A stretch of 64,000 nt of DNA from Thecamonas trahens ATCC 50062 (taxonomy: Eukaryota > Apusozoa > Apusomonadida > Apusomonadidae): positions 62,510 through 126,509 of the forward strand of contig NW_013657673.1 in NCBI RefSeq assembly GCF_000142905.1, in the 5' to 3' direction. Numbering within the stretch: position 1 is the first letter of the stretch; every line of letters starts with the position of its first letter. The notes below the pieces were generated by a model, which was not told the DNA's origin, made no database searches, and was given only the letters and a program-made list of their open reading frames with translations. This document shows, one piece after another, positions 28,381 to 38,875 of the stretch. A program made the translations under genes and the position numbers.

Positions 28381-30074
28381 TCAGAGCGGTGGCCCGTCGC
28401 GGTGGATGAGCGCCCGGTACTCGCCAGCAACGTCGGCGTCGGCAAAAGTGGCGGCGTCATGGAAGAACGGGTGGTTGATAAGATCGACGAGCCGCGGGCG
28501 GCGGGCGGTGTGAAGGCAGCACCGGAGGATGCCGCGGAGGAACGGCTCGAGCGGGATTGAGGGCATGGCATGCGGGTCGGCGGCGTTGATGGGGTCGGTA
28601 GCGGTGAGCATGTAGAAGACCATGCGGCCAAAGGCCTTGACCAGCTCGTCCTCGAGCGACGTGTGGTAGCTCTTGCCTTGGGGCCGGTCCGAGAGCCACT
28701 CGAGGTCAAACAGCAGGATGCGGAGGCCATCGTCAGCGATGTGGACGTTGTGGACGGTGGGGACGGCAGCGAGGCGGAGGGTGCACATGTAGAGAATGTC
28801 CATCAGTGCAGTGAGCAGCGAGCGGCACCAGACCCGCATCACGTACTGCGTTCCTGAGAGCGTGCCGTACTTGGCTACGAGCTCGGTCAGCCGCATGGCC
28901 ACCGGGACGTGCTCGAAAAAGTGCAGGACAGCGCCCTGTGGGCCAAACGGCTCCTCGCCGGGCGCTGGCTCGGCGATGCCGTCTTCGTCGGCGCCGCGAT
29001 AGTCGATAAAGTGTGGCGAGAAAGCGAGCTGACGCAGGGCCTCGACGCGGTTGCAGAGCTTGCGAATCAGGCTCGACGACCTGCACGGGAGCCGGATGGT
29101 GAGGACGTGGACCTCAAAGTCCTTGTTGAGGTCGTAGCCGAGAGTCTCGCGGCCGAGCGCCGAGCGCCCGAGCTCGACCACCTTTTCGTAGTTGGGATAG
29201 TACACTCGCTTGACTGCAATGGAGTGCAGGTACTTGTCGATCTCGCGCCGGTGCGCCAGCTGATAGTCGTAGGCGGTGGCGCCATGGCGGCGGGCGCGGG
29301 CGGCGCCTGATGCGCCGGCCTCACCGGCCTCGTCGCCATCACCAGCAAGCCACCACGAACTCCCACCGGCATCGACAAGACCAAGCCTGTGGGCCCCACC
29401 GTGGCGGTCGTACTCGTCGTCGTCGAGCTTGTCCCAGAACAGGGTGGCCAGATCCTCCTCTCCGTGCTCGCCGACAAGGCGATCCTTCCACTCTTGCATC
29501 GAGGCGACGACCGAGGCGTTCTCTGCGCAGAGCTGTTCGAGGAGTCTCAGAAGTTGTCTGGTCTCGTTCTTGGAGAACGCCTCTGTCTCCCAAAACTCAA
29601 ACAGCTCGGTAATGTCGGCCACGTTGGCAAAGAGATGCCGGAGGGTGGCGTCGACCTCGACGGAGCGAGCCGAGGAGAACCTCAGGAGCAGCCGAGCCAC
29701 AAAGCCCTGGTACGACAACGGGAGCTCACAGAGTTCGCTCAGCACGGCCTCATCCTCATCCAACACATGGCCATGTTCCACAAGCGCAGCCGCAAACGCT
29801 CGCCTAGTTCCCGCCCTCCCCGTCCCCGGTCACGTCACCTCGATGAGTCGCTCTCTGTCCGGCGCCAACGGACGCGGTCACGGCCGACGGCCGACGGCCA
29901 TAGCCATAGCCATGGCCATAGCCATAGCCATAGCCGTATCCATATCCATGACCTGCACATCACTATTCATCATCACCTTCATCGCAAGGAAGCGTACCAT
30001 TCCCCGATGGACGAAATCCGCTCACCGTCTGCTGCAGAGACTGCAAAGCAGCCACGGATCGAGGTGGCGTCCAT
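28381..30074 (-). CDS. Pseudokinase-like protein, 499 aa, 2 exons
   Basis: The long exon (29803-28381) has no own ATG. An upstream exon, 30074-29998, encodes MDATSIRGCFAV to SSIGEW and ends at donor GTACGC. Its phase fits exon 2, which opens RAFAAALVEHGHVLDED after CTAG. Residues about 25-160 are helical, HEAT-like (LPLSYQGFVARLLLRF, ETRQLLRLLEQL). The rest resembles a protein kinase C-lobe: TVHNVHIADDGLRILLFDLE in place of the catalytic and DFG loops, ELVKAFGRMVFYMLTATD as helix F, and RPRLVDLINHPFF as subdomain XI. The HRD and DFG residues are absent, so catalysis is unlikely. Family and partners are not identified. The 193-bp intron holds a CATAGC repeat. Confidence 0.6.
29880..29960. repeat. 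CATAGC hexamer repeat in intron
   Basis: About eight units of CCATAG/CCATGG form an imperfect array (29898-29942) flanked by a duplicated CGACGGC. It lies in the intron of the pseudokinase-like gene. Confidence 0.85.
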
Positions 30075-30503
30075 GTCACTCGCGAGTGAGGTGAGAGCTG
30101 CGTAGTCAAGTCGGGGCAGGGGGCAGGGAGGGGGGGGGGGGGGCACCAAATAGAATGACACTAGCCCAGCCCATGCACCCCGCGGAAGTCTCGGCCGACG
30201 CCAGGCCAACCCCATGCCGACCCCCAGGGTCCCGCAGCCTATTAACCAGGCAGCCGACCCTCCCCATGGCTCTCTGCCGCAACTAACATCGCCTAGCCCC
30301 CCCCCCCCCCCCCCCCTTGTGGTCCGGCATAATGCCTCGGCGATCGATCACACCACCTGATCAAGCTACCTGATCAAGCTACCTGATCAAGCGACCTGAT
30401 CAGGCGAAGTGATAAAACTCGCGCGCGCGCGAAGCACCTCACCCTCACGGCCCCACCTTGCGGCGAGCACCCCTCCACTCTCCCCACCTGTACAACAACA
30501 GCC
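30075..30503. promoter_or_regulatory. Divergent promoter region with G run, C run and 13-bp TGATCA repeats
   Basis: The 429 bp lie between the start codons of the pseudokinase-like gene and SAMHD1. A G run spans 30130-30143 and a C run 30298-30316. At 30355-30406 the 13-mer ACCTGATCAAGCT occurs four times in register (30355, 30368, 30381, 30394; the last is changed at its end), each holding the palindrome TGATCA. GCGCGCGCGCG follows at 30420-30430. The repeat is about 100 bp upstream of the SAMHD1 ATG. Confidence 0.6.
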
Positions 30504-32111
30504 ATGTCGCAGCCTGTGGACGCCCGGGGCAAGGCCGGGAAGATTCTCAATGACCCCATTCATGGACATATGCACTTTTCAGCCAAGCTCATGGCCGTGG
30601 TCGACACGCCGCAGTTTCAGCGACTGCGCGAGTTGAAGCAGCTCGGCTCGACGTACTTTGTCTTTCCTGGCGCCAGTCACAACCGCTTCGAGCACTCTCT
30701 TGGTGTCTCACACTTGGCTGGCAAGCTAGTGCGGACGCTGGCGAGCAAGCAGCCGGAGCTGGGCATTGATGATCGGGATATCTTTCTCGTCGAGCTCTCC
30801 GGCCTCTGCCATGATCTCGGTCACGGTCCCTTCTCCCACGCCTTTGAGAAGATCATCAACAACCTCGAGCCGGACCTCGGCTTCCACCACGAAAACATGT
30901 CGCAGGCCATCTTTCGTGACATCATGGACGAGCACGATCTGTATGACGAGCTCGACATGACCGACGAGGACGTGGCCTCGGTCCTGCAGCTCATCTCGGG
31001 CGTCAAGGACGAGGCTGCCAAGCGCGAGAAGCCGTTCCTCTACGACATTGTGGCCAACGCTCGCAACGGCATCGATGTCGACAAGCTTGACTACCTCGCA
31101 CGCGACGCATACAACGTCGGCGTCAAGTCGACGTACGACTTTGAGCGGCTGTTCTCGTTCTGCAAGGTCATCGACGGCGAGATCTGCTTCTACGTCAAGG
31201 AGGCGTTCAACCTCTACCAGATGTTCCACACCCGCTACTCGCTGCACAAGCAGGTCTACACACACAAGACCTCGTGCGCTATCGAGTTTATGATCCAGGA
31301 CATCCTCAAGGGCGCGTACTCGTACCTCAAGCTCGCCGACGCCATCGCCGACGGCGGCGTCAAGGCCTACCTCCGCCTCACCGACTCGATCCTGCGGACG
31401 GTGGAGAACGCGACCGAGGCCGAGCGGGCGGCAGACAAGGGCCTCGCTACCGCGCACGCCATCCTCACCCGCCTCCACTGCCGCCAGCTCTACGCCTTTG
31501 TCGACCAGATCGTCCTCCCGCCCCACGCCACCTCAACCATCCCTACCGTCGATGACATCATGGCCCACCACTCGACCTCGTTCATCAATCTCGATCCGGC
31601 AGACGTCATTGTCGACGTCTTCAAGCTCAACTACTCCAAGAAGGATGAGAACCCGGTCGACTTTGTCCACTTTTACACCCACTTTGAGTCCGAGGACAAG
31701 ATCACCATCGCCGCCGACAAGGTCTCGCAGCTCATCCCGTCGTCGTTCCAGGAAGTCGGCATCCGCATCTTCCTCCGCACTCGCGCCTCAGATTCCATGT
31801 ACGCCGCTCGCACTGCCTTCCGCTCCTGGTGCCGTGCCATGAAGACGACCTCGCCGTTCCCCTCTGGCCCAGTCCTCACCCGCCAGCCCTCTGCCGCAGC
31901 CTCGTCCTCTACCGCCACCGCTGTCGCCGCCGCCCGCGCCTCGCAAGCCTCGTCCATCACCTCAACCCTCTCATCGTCCATCCTCTCTCTCGATGATGAC
32001 GACGATGACGACGACGACACCTTCCCCACCTCGCCGTCCACCCGGCGCGATCCACCGTCTGCCTTTGGCAAGTTTGCCCCGGGGCCTCTCAAGCGGCAAA
32101 AAACGTTGTGA
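30504..32111 (+). CDS. SAMHD1: SAMHD1-type dNTP triphosphohydrolase (HD domain)
   Basis: Predicted to cut dNTPs to deoxynucleoside and triphosphate, setting dNTP pools. The protein, 535 aa from ATG 30504, enters the HD fold early (NDPIHGHMHF, TPQFQRLRELKQLG, VFPGASHNRFEHS). Metal ligands are visible: His64 in NRFEHS, His103-Asp104 in CHDLGHGPFSH and Asp191 in GIDVDKLDYLARD. Later family blocks NLYQMFHTRYSLHKQVYTHK and the C-lobe follow to about residue 450. The last 80 residues are Ser/Ala-rich with an Asp run (DDDDDDDDD). Unlike the human protein there is no SAM domain in front, as in many protist and bacterial homologues. Confidence 0.92.
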   Translation: MSQPVDARGKAGKILNDPIHGHMHFSAKLMAVVDTPQFQRLRELKQLGSTYFVFPGASHNRFEHSLGVSHLAGKLVRTLASKQPELGIDDRDIFLVELSGLCHDLGHGPFSHAFEKIINNLEPDLGFHHENMSQAIFRDIMDEHDLYDELDMTDEDVASVLQLISGVKDEAAKREKPFLYDIVANARNGIDVDKLDYLARDAYNVGVKSTYDFERLFSFCKVIDGEICFYVKEAFNLYQMFHTRYSLHKQVYTHKTSCAIEFMIQDILKGAYSYLKLADAIADGGVKAYLRLTDSILRTVENATEAERAADKGLATAHAILTRLHCRQLYAFVDQIVLPPHATSTIPTVDDIMAHHSTSFINLDPADVIVDVFKLNYSKKDENPVDFVHFYTHFESEDKITIAADKVSQLIPSSFQEVGIRIFLRTRASDSMYAARTAFRSWCRAMKTTSPFPSGPVLTRQPSAAASSSTATAVAAARASQASSITSTLSSSILSLDDDDDDDDDTFPTSPSTRRDPPSAFGKFAPGPLKRQKTL

Positions 32112-32494
32112 TGCAAGAGGAGAGAGCGAAGAGGAACGAGGGAGGAGGGTGGAAGAAGAATCAGAGGAAGAAGAGAAAGAGGCTGAGACAGAACATAAGA
32201 AGAGGAGAAAATAATCAATATCTCCATCGATTAACATGTGATGTGCTGCCTTCCCCCCCCCCCCCCCCCCCTCCCCTCCCCAGCAGCTGCCTCGACTGGC
32301 ATATGCCGCTACCAAGTCACCCCACGACGAACGCCTTCGGCAACCACTCCCCCACGCCACCACCACCACCACCACCACCACCACCACCACCACCACCACC
32401 ACCACCACCACCACCACCACGTCACCCCCCTCCTCCCCCCACACCAAACCCCACCCCTACCCCACCCCTACCCCCACCCCCTCCACCCCTTCAC
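32112..32494. other. Intergenic with C run and CCA repeat
   Basis: A C run (32249-32270) is followed by about 22 CCA units (32356-32420) and further C-rich sequence up to the next ATG. The open frame through it would encode poly-Pro or poly-His only because of the repeat, so I leave it outside the gene. Confidence 0.6.
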
Positions 32495-35400
32495 ATGGCC
32501 AAGGGTGTCCGCGGGTGGCTGCGTCGGTCAGGCAAGGGTCGTGTGACTCTGGCCTTTGTGGCCTGTACCTTCCGCCTCACCCGACATGACGGACCATCGG
32601 TGAGCCAAGGGACAGGCGCTGTCTCACTCTGGCCCATCTCATGGAGGACGTTGGAGAACGGGAATCGGGCGGTGACCATCGGCTCGGCAAGAAAGGTCAA
32701 CTGGCCATCATGTGTCGAGTTTGAGGACAAGGACATGGCCAACGTGGCTGGTATCGAGTTTGAAGTCGAGCCGCATGGCGCCTTTGTGGCCCTCCTCAAC
32801 GTCAATGATGTTGTTCGTTCTCGTCATGGTGATGCTTTGGGAGTGATGGAGTCGTTTGAAGGTCATGGCCTCGAGGGCTCCGTCTACCGCACCGCTGCAA
32901 GACCCATCGAGATGGCCGCTCACGCTGCTGCTGACCGCATCTGCAAGTACTTTCTCGAGCTCTCGTGGGCGTCCAAGGACTCGGACCTGGTCTCAGTCTC
33001 CGAGCTCCCGCTCGACCCGCTGCTCTCGATTGCCCACGCTTCGCAGAATGAGGCCCGCGCCCGCCAGATTCCGCCGGCGCCGCCGGCCGACGCAGCTCTC
33101 GCCCGCTGCCATGTTTTTGCCTACGAAGCGCCGGCGCTACCGGGCAACGTGGCGGCAAACGCATCGTCACTAGTCCGTGACGAGCTCAACGAGCTACACG
33201 CCACCATTGTGTCCCTCGGCGTCAACACCGCCGGCTTGCCGGCTGACGCGCGCCCGGCCACTTCGTCGCTCGACATTGTCTCCATCCAGCGCCAGGATGA
33301 GGCATCGGCCTTTCAGTTCTCGACCATGCCACACAGCCATCCGTTTCTGGTCACGTCGGACAAGGTGGTGACGGTGACGTACACGCTCGACGCGTCGCTG
33401 ATGCAGGCGCCGAGCGCGGCGCAGGCGTCCAACGCGCGGCTCTCGAACCGGACTCTCAACAAGGCTAGGCTTGCGCGTCGGTTCTCCTCGCCATCGCTGA
33501 CCTTGCTGGAAGAGTCTGCCCGGCGCGACGGGCCCGAGTCGTCGCTGGCGTCGCAGGCGCGTCCATGCGCCCGGGCGCGGATGTCGGCAGCTCCAGACTC
33601 GCCGCTGGGTGGCATCTCGCCGTCCAAGACCACGCCGCTCGTCCACCGCCTCGGCGCAGCGAGCAACGTCTCGCCGAACCACGCGGCGTCTGGCCTCGAT
33701 CCGGTGCCGCACCTGCGACTCCCGCCGGCAAGGTCGGCGTCGTCCGACCGGCGGCGGCGGATGGCGGCAACCGATGACTCGGCCTCGATCTCAGGCGGCG
33801 AGTCTGGCTCGGCGTCGTTTGGCGACTCGGGCTCGGCCTCTTCGTCGTCGCAATGTCCAGACGAGGCCGGCGTCTTCACTTCGGTCTTTGCCGAATTCGT
33901 GCAGGCACACGTCCTTCCACCGGATCTTCCGGCGTCGCTCACTCCGCGCGACCTCGCGCCCATCGGCGAGTACCGCGCCAACTTTACCTCTCGCATGCAA
34001 ACGCTGTTCCAGTACTACACCGGCGAGTCTGCGACGCTCACCAGCGACTCGGCGCGGCACCTCGCCAACTTGTTTGACGCCGAGGCCGAGCGAACGCCGC
34101 AGCGACGGCTCGACTTTGGCTCGATGATGTTTGGTCTCGGCTCGGTCGATGACGGCTCGGACGCCGACTCGTCGCTGGGCACGGTAACGGCCTCGCCGCC
34201 GTCGGGTGACCACCTTGCCTCGCCGCGGCGGATGCCGCTGGCACAGCCGGGTGGCATCGAGGGCACATCGCCTAACTCGATAGCCGGCTCACCGTCGTCG
34301 GCATCATCGCCACCGCTCTTCCGGCGGGCAGAATCGCTCGCCTTTGACGCCCTCCTCTCCCCACGGGTTACGCCGTCGGCGCCGCTGCCGAGCATGTCGC
34401 AGCCGCGGAGCAAGCGGCGGAGAGCGCGGCGCGGATCCGACAATGCTAGCTCACGGCAGCAGACGTCGCGGACGTCGCGGACGTCGCGGACGTCGCGCTC
34501 GCTCTGGTCGTCGTCGCGACGGTCATCGGCGAGCAAGGCCACACTTGGGCTCGCCGGCCTCACCGCGCTCTTTACGCGGCTCTCGACGTCGAACCCGCAC
34601 GGCTTTGCCCGGATGGTGCTCGAGGAGGCGGACCCAACGCAGTCGGGCGTCGTGACTTGGCCGCTAATGCTCGAGTGGATTTCGCGGCTCCCGCTGGCAT
34701 CGATTGCTTCCGAGCGCGCCCGCGAGCTCCACACGGTTGTCGCTGAAGACAAGCACACCAAGCGCGGAACGCTCTTCAAAAAAGTCGGCTTCCTTAAGCG
34801 ATGGAAGGCGCGATACTACAAGCTCAACCTCGTTGACGCGGTGCTCTCGCAGTACCTTACACCCGAGTTTGAACACGCATCGGCCGAGACCAATGTCAAG
34901 ACCTACTCGCTGGTCGGCTACTCGATGGCGGTCCTCACGCCCATGTCCGGTATGGAGGCAGCGTTCACGCTCGTCCCGCGCGAGGCCGGTGTCAAGCCGT
35001 TTGTTTTTGGCACGCAGTCGGAGGAGGAGGCACGCGCGTGGATGGCGACGCTCAACACGCTCTTCTCCACCCACTCGCTCTTCAACGCGCACACTTTTCA
35101 CTCGGCAGTGGAGGCTGTCTCGCTGCGGCTCGCTGCTCTGCCCGCTGAGGGCAGTAGCGGCGGCGGCGCCGAAGACACCCGTGCCGCTTCGCCGTCGGCG
35201 CTGTCGTCCGGCAAGCCGTCGCCGACCGTGCCACACTTTCCTGCGCTCGATCCGGACGTACCGGTCCACGTCTCGCACGACGACGGGCTCCTCCTCCTCG
35301 CGCCCGGCTCGGACGAATCGTCGCTCTCGGCCTCGCTCTCGTCGTCGGCGAGGTCGTCGAAGCGCAACTCGATGTCATTCGCTGCCTCCTTTGGCTCGAC

Positions 35401-35773
35401 CCAGCACTCGCCGCACCGAGACAACGCGATCGAGCGGTCGACGATTGCCGATGTGCTGGTGACGGCGCAGGCGTCAGTCGTCGCCTCGCCACCGGCGGCG
35501 GCCGACCCGCGCCGAATCCGATCTGCGGCGTCGTCACCGACTATGGGCAGCCCGGGAGGGATGGCACCCATTGCCGATGCGACCGAGCGCAGCCTGCTTC
35601 CGATTGCCGCCCAGCCAGGCCCATCACAGCTTACGGCCGACGGCAGCGATGGCAGCGGGCTGGGTGCGAGCTCGTCGTCGTCGATCACGTTTATGGGAGG
35701 GCGGACGAACGAGGTGCACTCTGTAGAGGAGAACGACCTCGACGCGTTGCTCGAGCTCATGTTCTGCCTGTAG
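32495..35773 (+). CDS. Large PH-domain protein with N-terminal conserved domain, 1092 aa
   Basis: From ATG 32495 (MAKGVRGWLRRSGKG) a beta-rich region spans residues about 10-280 (VTLAFVACTFRLTRHD, VNWPSCVEFEDKD, HPFLVTSDKVVTVTYTL). It could be a C2-like module, but I am not sure. Residues about 290-690 are Ser/Ala-rich and disordered, with one helical block around 470-540. Near residue 709 is an EF-hand-like loop (DPTQSGVVTWPLM). A PH domain occupies about 750-855: KRGTLFKKVGFLKRWKARYY, central strands, and the closing helix EEEARAWMATLNTLF with its invariant Trp. The tail is Ser-rich. Phosphoinositide binding at membranes is inferred from the PH domain. Confidence 0.8.
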   Translation: MAKGVRGWLRRSGKGRVTLAFVACTFRLTRHDGPSVSQGTGAVSLWPISWRTLENGNRAVTIGSARKVNWPSCVEFEDKDMANVAGIEFEVEPHGAFVALLNVNDVVRSRHGDALGVMESFEGHGLEGSVYRTAARPIEMAAHAAADRICKYFLELSWASKDSDLVSVSELPLDPLLSIAHASQNEARARQIPPAPPADAALARCHVFAYEAPALPGNVAANASSLVRDELNELHATIVSLGVNTAGLPADARPATSSLDIVSIQRQDEASAFQFSTMPHSHPFLVTSDKVVTVTYTLDASLMQAPSAAQASNARLSNRTLNKARLARRFSSPSLTLLEESARRDGPESSLASQARPCARARMSAAPDSPLGGISPSKTTPLVHRLGAASNVSPNHAASGLDPVPHLRLPPARSASSDRRRRMAATDDSASISGGESGSASFGDSGSASSSSQCPDEAGVFTSVFAEFVQAHVLPPDLPASLTPRDLAPIGEYRANFTSRMQTLFQYYTGESATLTSDSARHLANLFDAEAERTPQRRLDFGSMMFGLGSVDDGSDADSSLGTVTASPPSGDHLASPRRMPLAQPGGIEGTSPNSIAGSPSSASSPPLFRRAESLAFDALLSPRVTPSAPLPSMSQPRSKRRRARRGSDNASSRQQTSRTSRTSRTSRSLWSSSRRSSASKATLGLAGLTALFTRLSTSNPHGFARMVLEEADPTQSGVVTWPLMLEWISRLPLASIASERARELHTVVAEDKHTKRGTLFKKVGFLKRWKARYYKLNLVDAVLSQYLTPEFEHASAETNVKTYSLVGYSMAVLTPMSGMEAAFTLVPREAGVKPFVFGTQSEEEARAWMATLNTLFSTHSLFNAHTFHSAVEAVSLRLAALPAEGSSGGGAEDTRAASPSALSSGKPSPTVPHFPALDPDVPVHVSHDDGLLLLAPGSDESSLSASLSSSARSSKRNSMSFAASFGSTQHSPHRDNAIERSTIADVLVTAQASVVASPPAAADPRRIRSAASSPTMGSPGGMAPIADATERSLLPIAAQPGPSQLTADGSDGSGLGASSSSSITFMGGRTNEVHSVEENDLDALLELMFCL

Positions 35774-35786
35774 TAGCCGGCGGCGG

Positions 35787-38667
35787 TCACGAGCGCCAGT
35801 ACATAGCGACGCGGTGAAAGGTTTCAGCAATCTGTGGAGCGAGAGCCGAGACCGAGTCGGCGATGAGGTTCTGGAAGTACTGGATGGCTTCCTCGTCGGT
35901 GAGGTCGAGGCGGAAGTTCTGCTCGACGCGGCGGAGGGCGCGCTCCGGCTGTGACGACAAGTCTGGGATGTTGGCGTCGATCATGAGGCGGAGGAGGTTG
36001 AGGATGAGGTGGGCAGACTTGCGGAAGATGTTGAACGACTCGCAGCAGTACGAGATGAACCGCGAGTAGTGCTCCGAGTCCGAGCCGCCGAGTGCCTCGA
36101 CCATCTCCTTGCACAGCTTCATGGGCGGCGGCAGCGGCTTGGGTCCTTGCCGAGGATGTAGCCAAAGTCGATGTGGAAGAGCTGGCCCGAGTCGGTGAGA
36201 AGAAGGTTGTCGAGATGGCGGTCGCCGACGGCGAGGATGTATGTGATGACCGAGTATCCTGCGCACGACCGGGCAAAGGTGTCGAGGACGGCCTCGGAGA
36301 TCTGGTACGGCCCGTTAGGGTCGGGCGCGACCTTGCGGAAGAAGCCGAGGATGCCGGCCTTGTGCTCTTTGATCACGCGCGAGACGTTGTGCGAGCCATC
36401 GACAAACTCGATGAGCCCGTCGTTGGATGACGCCGCGAGGACAGAGTACGGCATGAGCTTGAGGTCGAGCGCCTCTTTGAGGAGCAGCGAGTCCATGAGC
36501 CGGATGAGCTGAATGACGAGCTGGTCCTGGCGCGGGTCGTCGCCGGCCTTGAACAGAACCTTGTACCTACCGCCAGCGGCGGTGATAAAGGTGAGGAGGA
36601 GCGGGGTGAGCGCCGACTTGAGCATGGTGCACTCGGCGCCGTCGAGGCCGACGACAACTATGTCCGGATTGAGCGGGAGCTCGACCGGCTTGAAGCTTGC
36701 CAGCTCCGAGAACTCGCCGCGCGAGGAGAGACCCTGCTGCAGCCGGGTGATGTTCTTCTTGCGATCGCGCTGCTTGCGGAGCTCCGAGTAGAGTGCGTTG
36801 AGGTGGGCGAGCAAGTTGCGCTGGCGGACAATCATGTCGTAGCGCGGAGCGAGCGGTGTGGCGGATGCCGAGCCGCTCAGCGAAGCCGAGCCGCCGGTCG
36901 ACGAGCCTGGCGACGACGTAGCGTGGGCGTCGCCGGCTGGCATGGAGCTCGACTCGCCGGTGACAAACGCGAGTGCCGAAGAGAAGAGGCCCATGGTCGA
37001 GTCTGCCACCGACGTTGCCAGCGCCGATGCGCCCGAGACCTTGCTTGTTGGCAGGGGGAGGGTGGTGCCGGCAGAGAGCGGGTCGGCACTGCCACCGCCG
37101 GTTGCCGGCAGCGTTAGCTGCGAGTGGGCGTCGTTGACCGAGGCCTCGAACGAGACGATAAAGTTGTGGAACATCTTGCCGTACGCCTTGTCCTCGCACT
37201 CGACCTGCAGGTACCAGACAAGGAAGTTGCCGACGCGGGCGTTGGCGAGGGCGCGGGTGAGGAGAAAACGGCCGAGTGGCGAGTCCGGGCCAGGAGCAGG
37301 CGAGTAGCGGAGGCACTGGACGAGCTGCAGCAGGTACATGAGAATTTTCTCGTCCGAGGCCGACTGGAGCACGTCGAGGGCGAGAAGGCGGACCGAGGGA
37401 TTGCGGAACAGCAGCAGCTCAAGCGCCTGCTCAACCGAGATGGGCGCCCAAGAGGGGAGGAGCGAGGCGACGAGGTCGACCTCGCCGGGATCGGACCACT
37501 CGATGGTGCGGAGGAACGGACCGAGGGCGCGCGGATTGGAGACGAGCGCGTAGCGGAACTTCCACAACAGCTCCGAGTGCTCATCGGAGATGGGTGCGGT
37601 AGGCGGAGCGGTGATGATGGCATGCAGTGCGCGGCGCTCGGCCGAGTTGGGCTTGAGGTTGTGGTCGAGGAAGCCCTTGCGATGCGAGCGAGCCAGTCGG
37701 CGATGCTTGGCTTCAACCGGGTTGGAGTCAACGCCGACAAACGGATCGCAGACGGTGACGAGGGCGTTGGTGGCAAAGTTCGGAAATGGTGGCGGGCCGC
37801 CGGCGAGCTCGACAACCTCCTCGAGCGGAGTGGCGAGGACCGGGTAGTCAAAGGTGACGAGCTCGATGACGAGGGTGTCACCAGCTGCGGACGCACCGGC
37901 CACATGCTGCGCGCGGGCCTTGAGCGCGTGGACATGCTCAAAGGCAAGAGCATCCAGCCACTCGACCCGTGGCACGTCGCCCTGGTCGTACGCCCGCATG
38001 CCAGCCGCCACATTGGCGTACGTGGCCTCGAGCGATCCAGGCTCTGGTGGCGGCGGCTGGGCCATCCGCGGCACGTCTCGCCCAGAACCAAAGCCTGCGT
38101 CCAACCCGTGCAGCGGCGAGGCAATCTGCGCCGGGCTCAGCGCCAGCGAGTGCTTGCCCTTGGCCAGGACGCCGTTTGAGCGGAAGAGCGGAAAGACGGC
38201 CGATCCGAGTGGTGATGCCGCTTCTGGCGCAGCTACATTCCACAACGTGGCCACAAGCACGGCCGACCGTGGTAAATCGGCGTAGCGGACCGGAAACTCG
38301 AGCCACTGATCCCATCCCGAGTCTGGGGGGGCGATGACAGCCGTTCTGGTCTTCAGGGGGAGGCCGAGCGGGCGGCCATCAGCCCAAAGCTGAGCCTCGA
38401 CAAAGGCATAGGCATAGGGATGATTGAGAGCATCATGACGAGCCGGACACGATGTATGTCCGAGTGCAGCAGGCGTTTTGTGTTTGCGGGCACAGCCGTG
38501 GCAGCCGTAGCAGCAGGGTTGGTGTTGGGGGGCGCAGCCGTGGCAGCAGGCTGGCCGGTCACCGCCGGCACAAGGCCCACCATGCGGACACGGACGTTAA
38601 GGGCGGCGACCTCGGCAGAGTAGATGTAGTGGAAGGTTTTGTTGGTGGTGGTGGACGGCGTGGGCAT
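35787..38667 (-). CDS. VPS34: Class III phosphatidylinositol 3-kinase VPS34, two frame breaks
   Basis: Makes PI3P on endosomes and autophagic membranes. N-terminal part, frame 1 from ATG 38667 (MPTPSTTTNKTFHYIYSAE): start of the C2 domain. Between about 38450 and 38400 the frame slips by one missing base and goes on AYAFVEAQLWADGRPLGLP, GWDQWLEFPVRYADLPRS, VATLWNVAAP. The PIK helical domain follows (EHSELLWKFRYAL, LEWSDP-like IEWSDPGEV, SVRLLALDVLQ, YLLQLVQCLRYS). The kinase domain has KVLFKAGDDPRQDQLV, catalytic GDRHLDNLLL and metal-binding HIDFGYILGKDP. Just after that the plus-strand GGG run (36141-36143) lacks a base; the next frame gives KPLPPPMKLCKEMV and the proper C-terminal helices to AMYWRS. 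Start could also be ATG 38697. Confidence 0.92.
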
Positions 38668-38875
38668 ACCCAGCATCCGTTTGCGTGCCCCATACATGGG
38701 GTGTGTGCGTGTGTGGGTGTGTGGGTGGAGTGGTATGAGAGTGAGGTGTCGGCCTGTGGGTGGTTCGGCTGTTGCCGGTGTGGCACAGAGTCCGTGTTCC
38801 GTGTTGGGAGAAGGGGGGGGGGGGGGTGGGGTGGGGTAGGTGGATCGGAGGGCTGGGGGTGATGCGGTGGTGGGT

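Noticed and set aside
30007-30090. Plus-strand exon MDEIRSPSAA to SLASE with a GTGAGA donor that could extend SAMHD1 by splicing to 30513
   Set aside because: The same bases on the minus strand form the start exon of the pseudokinase-like gene with a better donor (GTACGC), matching phase and a gene that needs an ATG. SAMHD1 already has its own ATG at 30504 in good context.
32108-32494. In-frame upstream extension of the PH-domain gene (129 codons of Lys/Arg then poly-Pro)
   Set aside because: It is made of C runs and a CCA array typical of intergenic and intron sequence here; ATG 32495 is the likely start.
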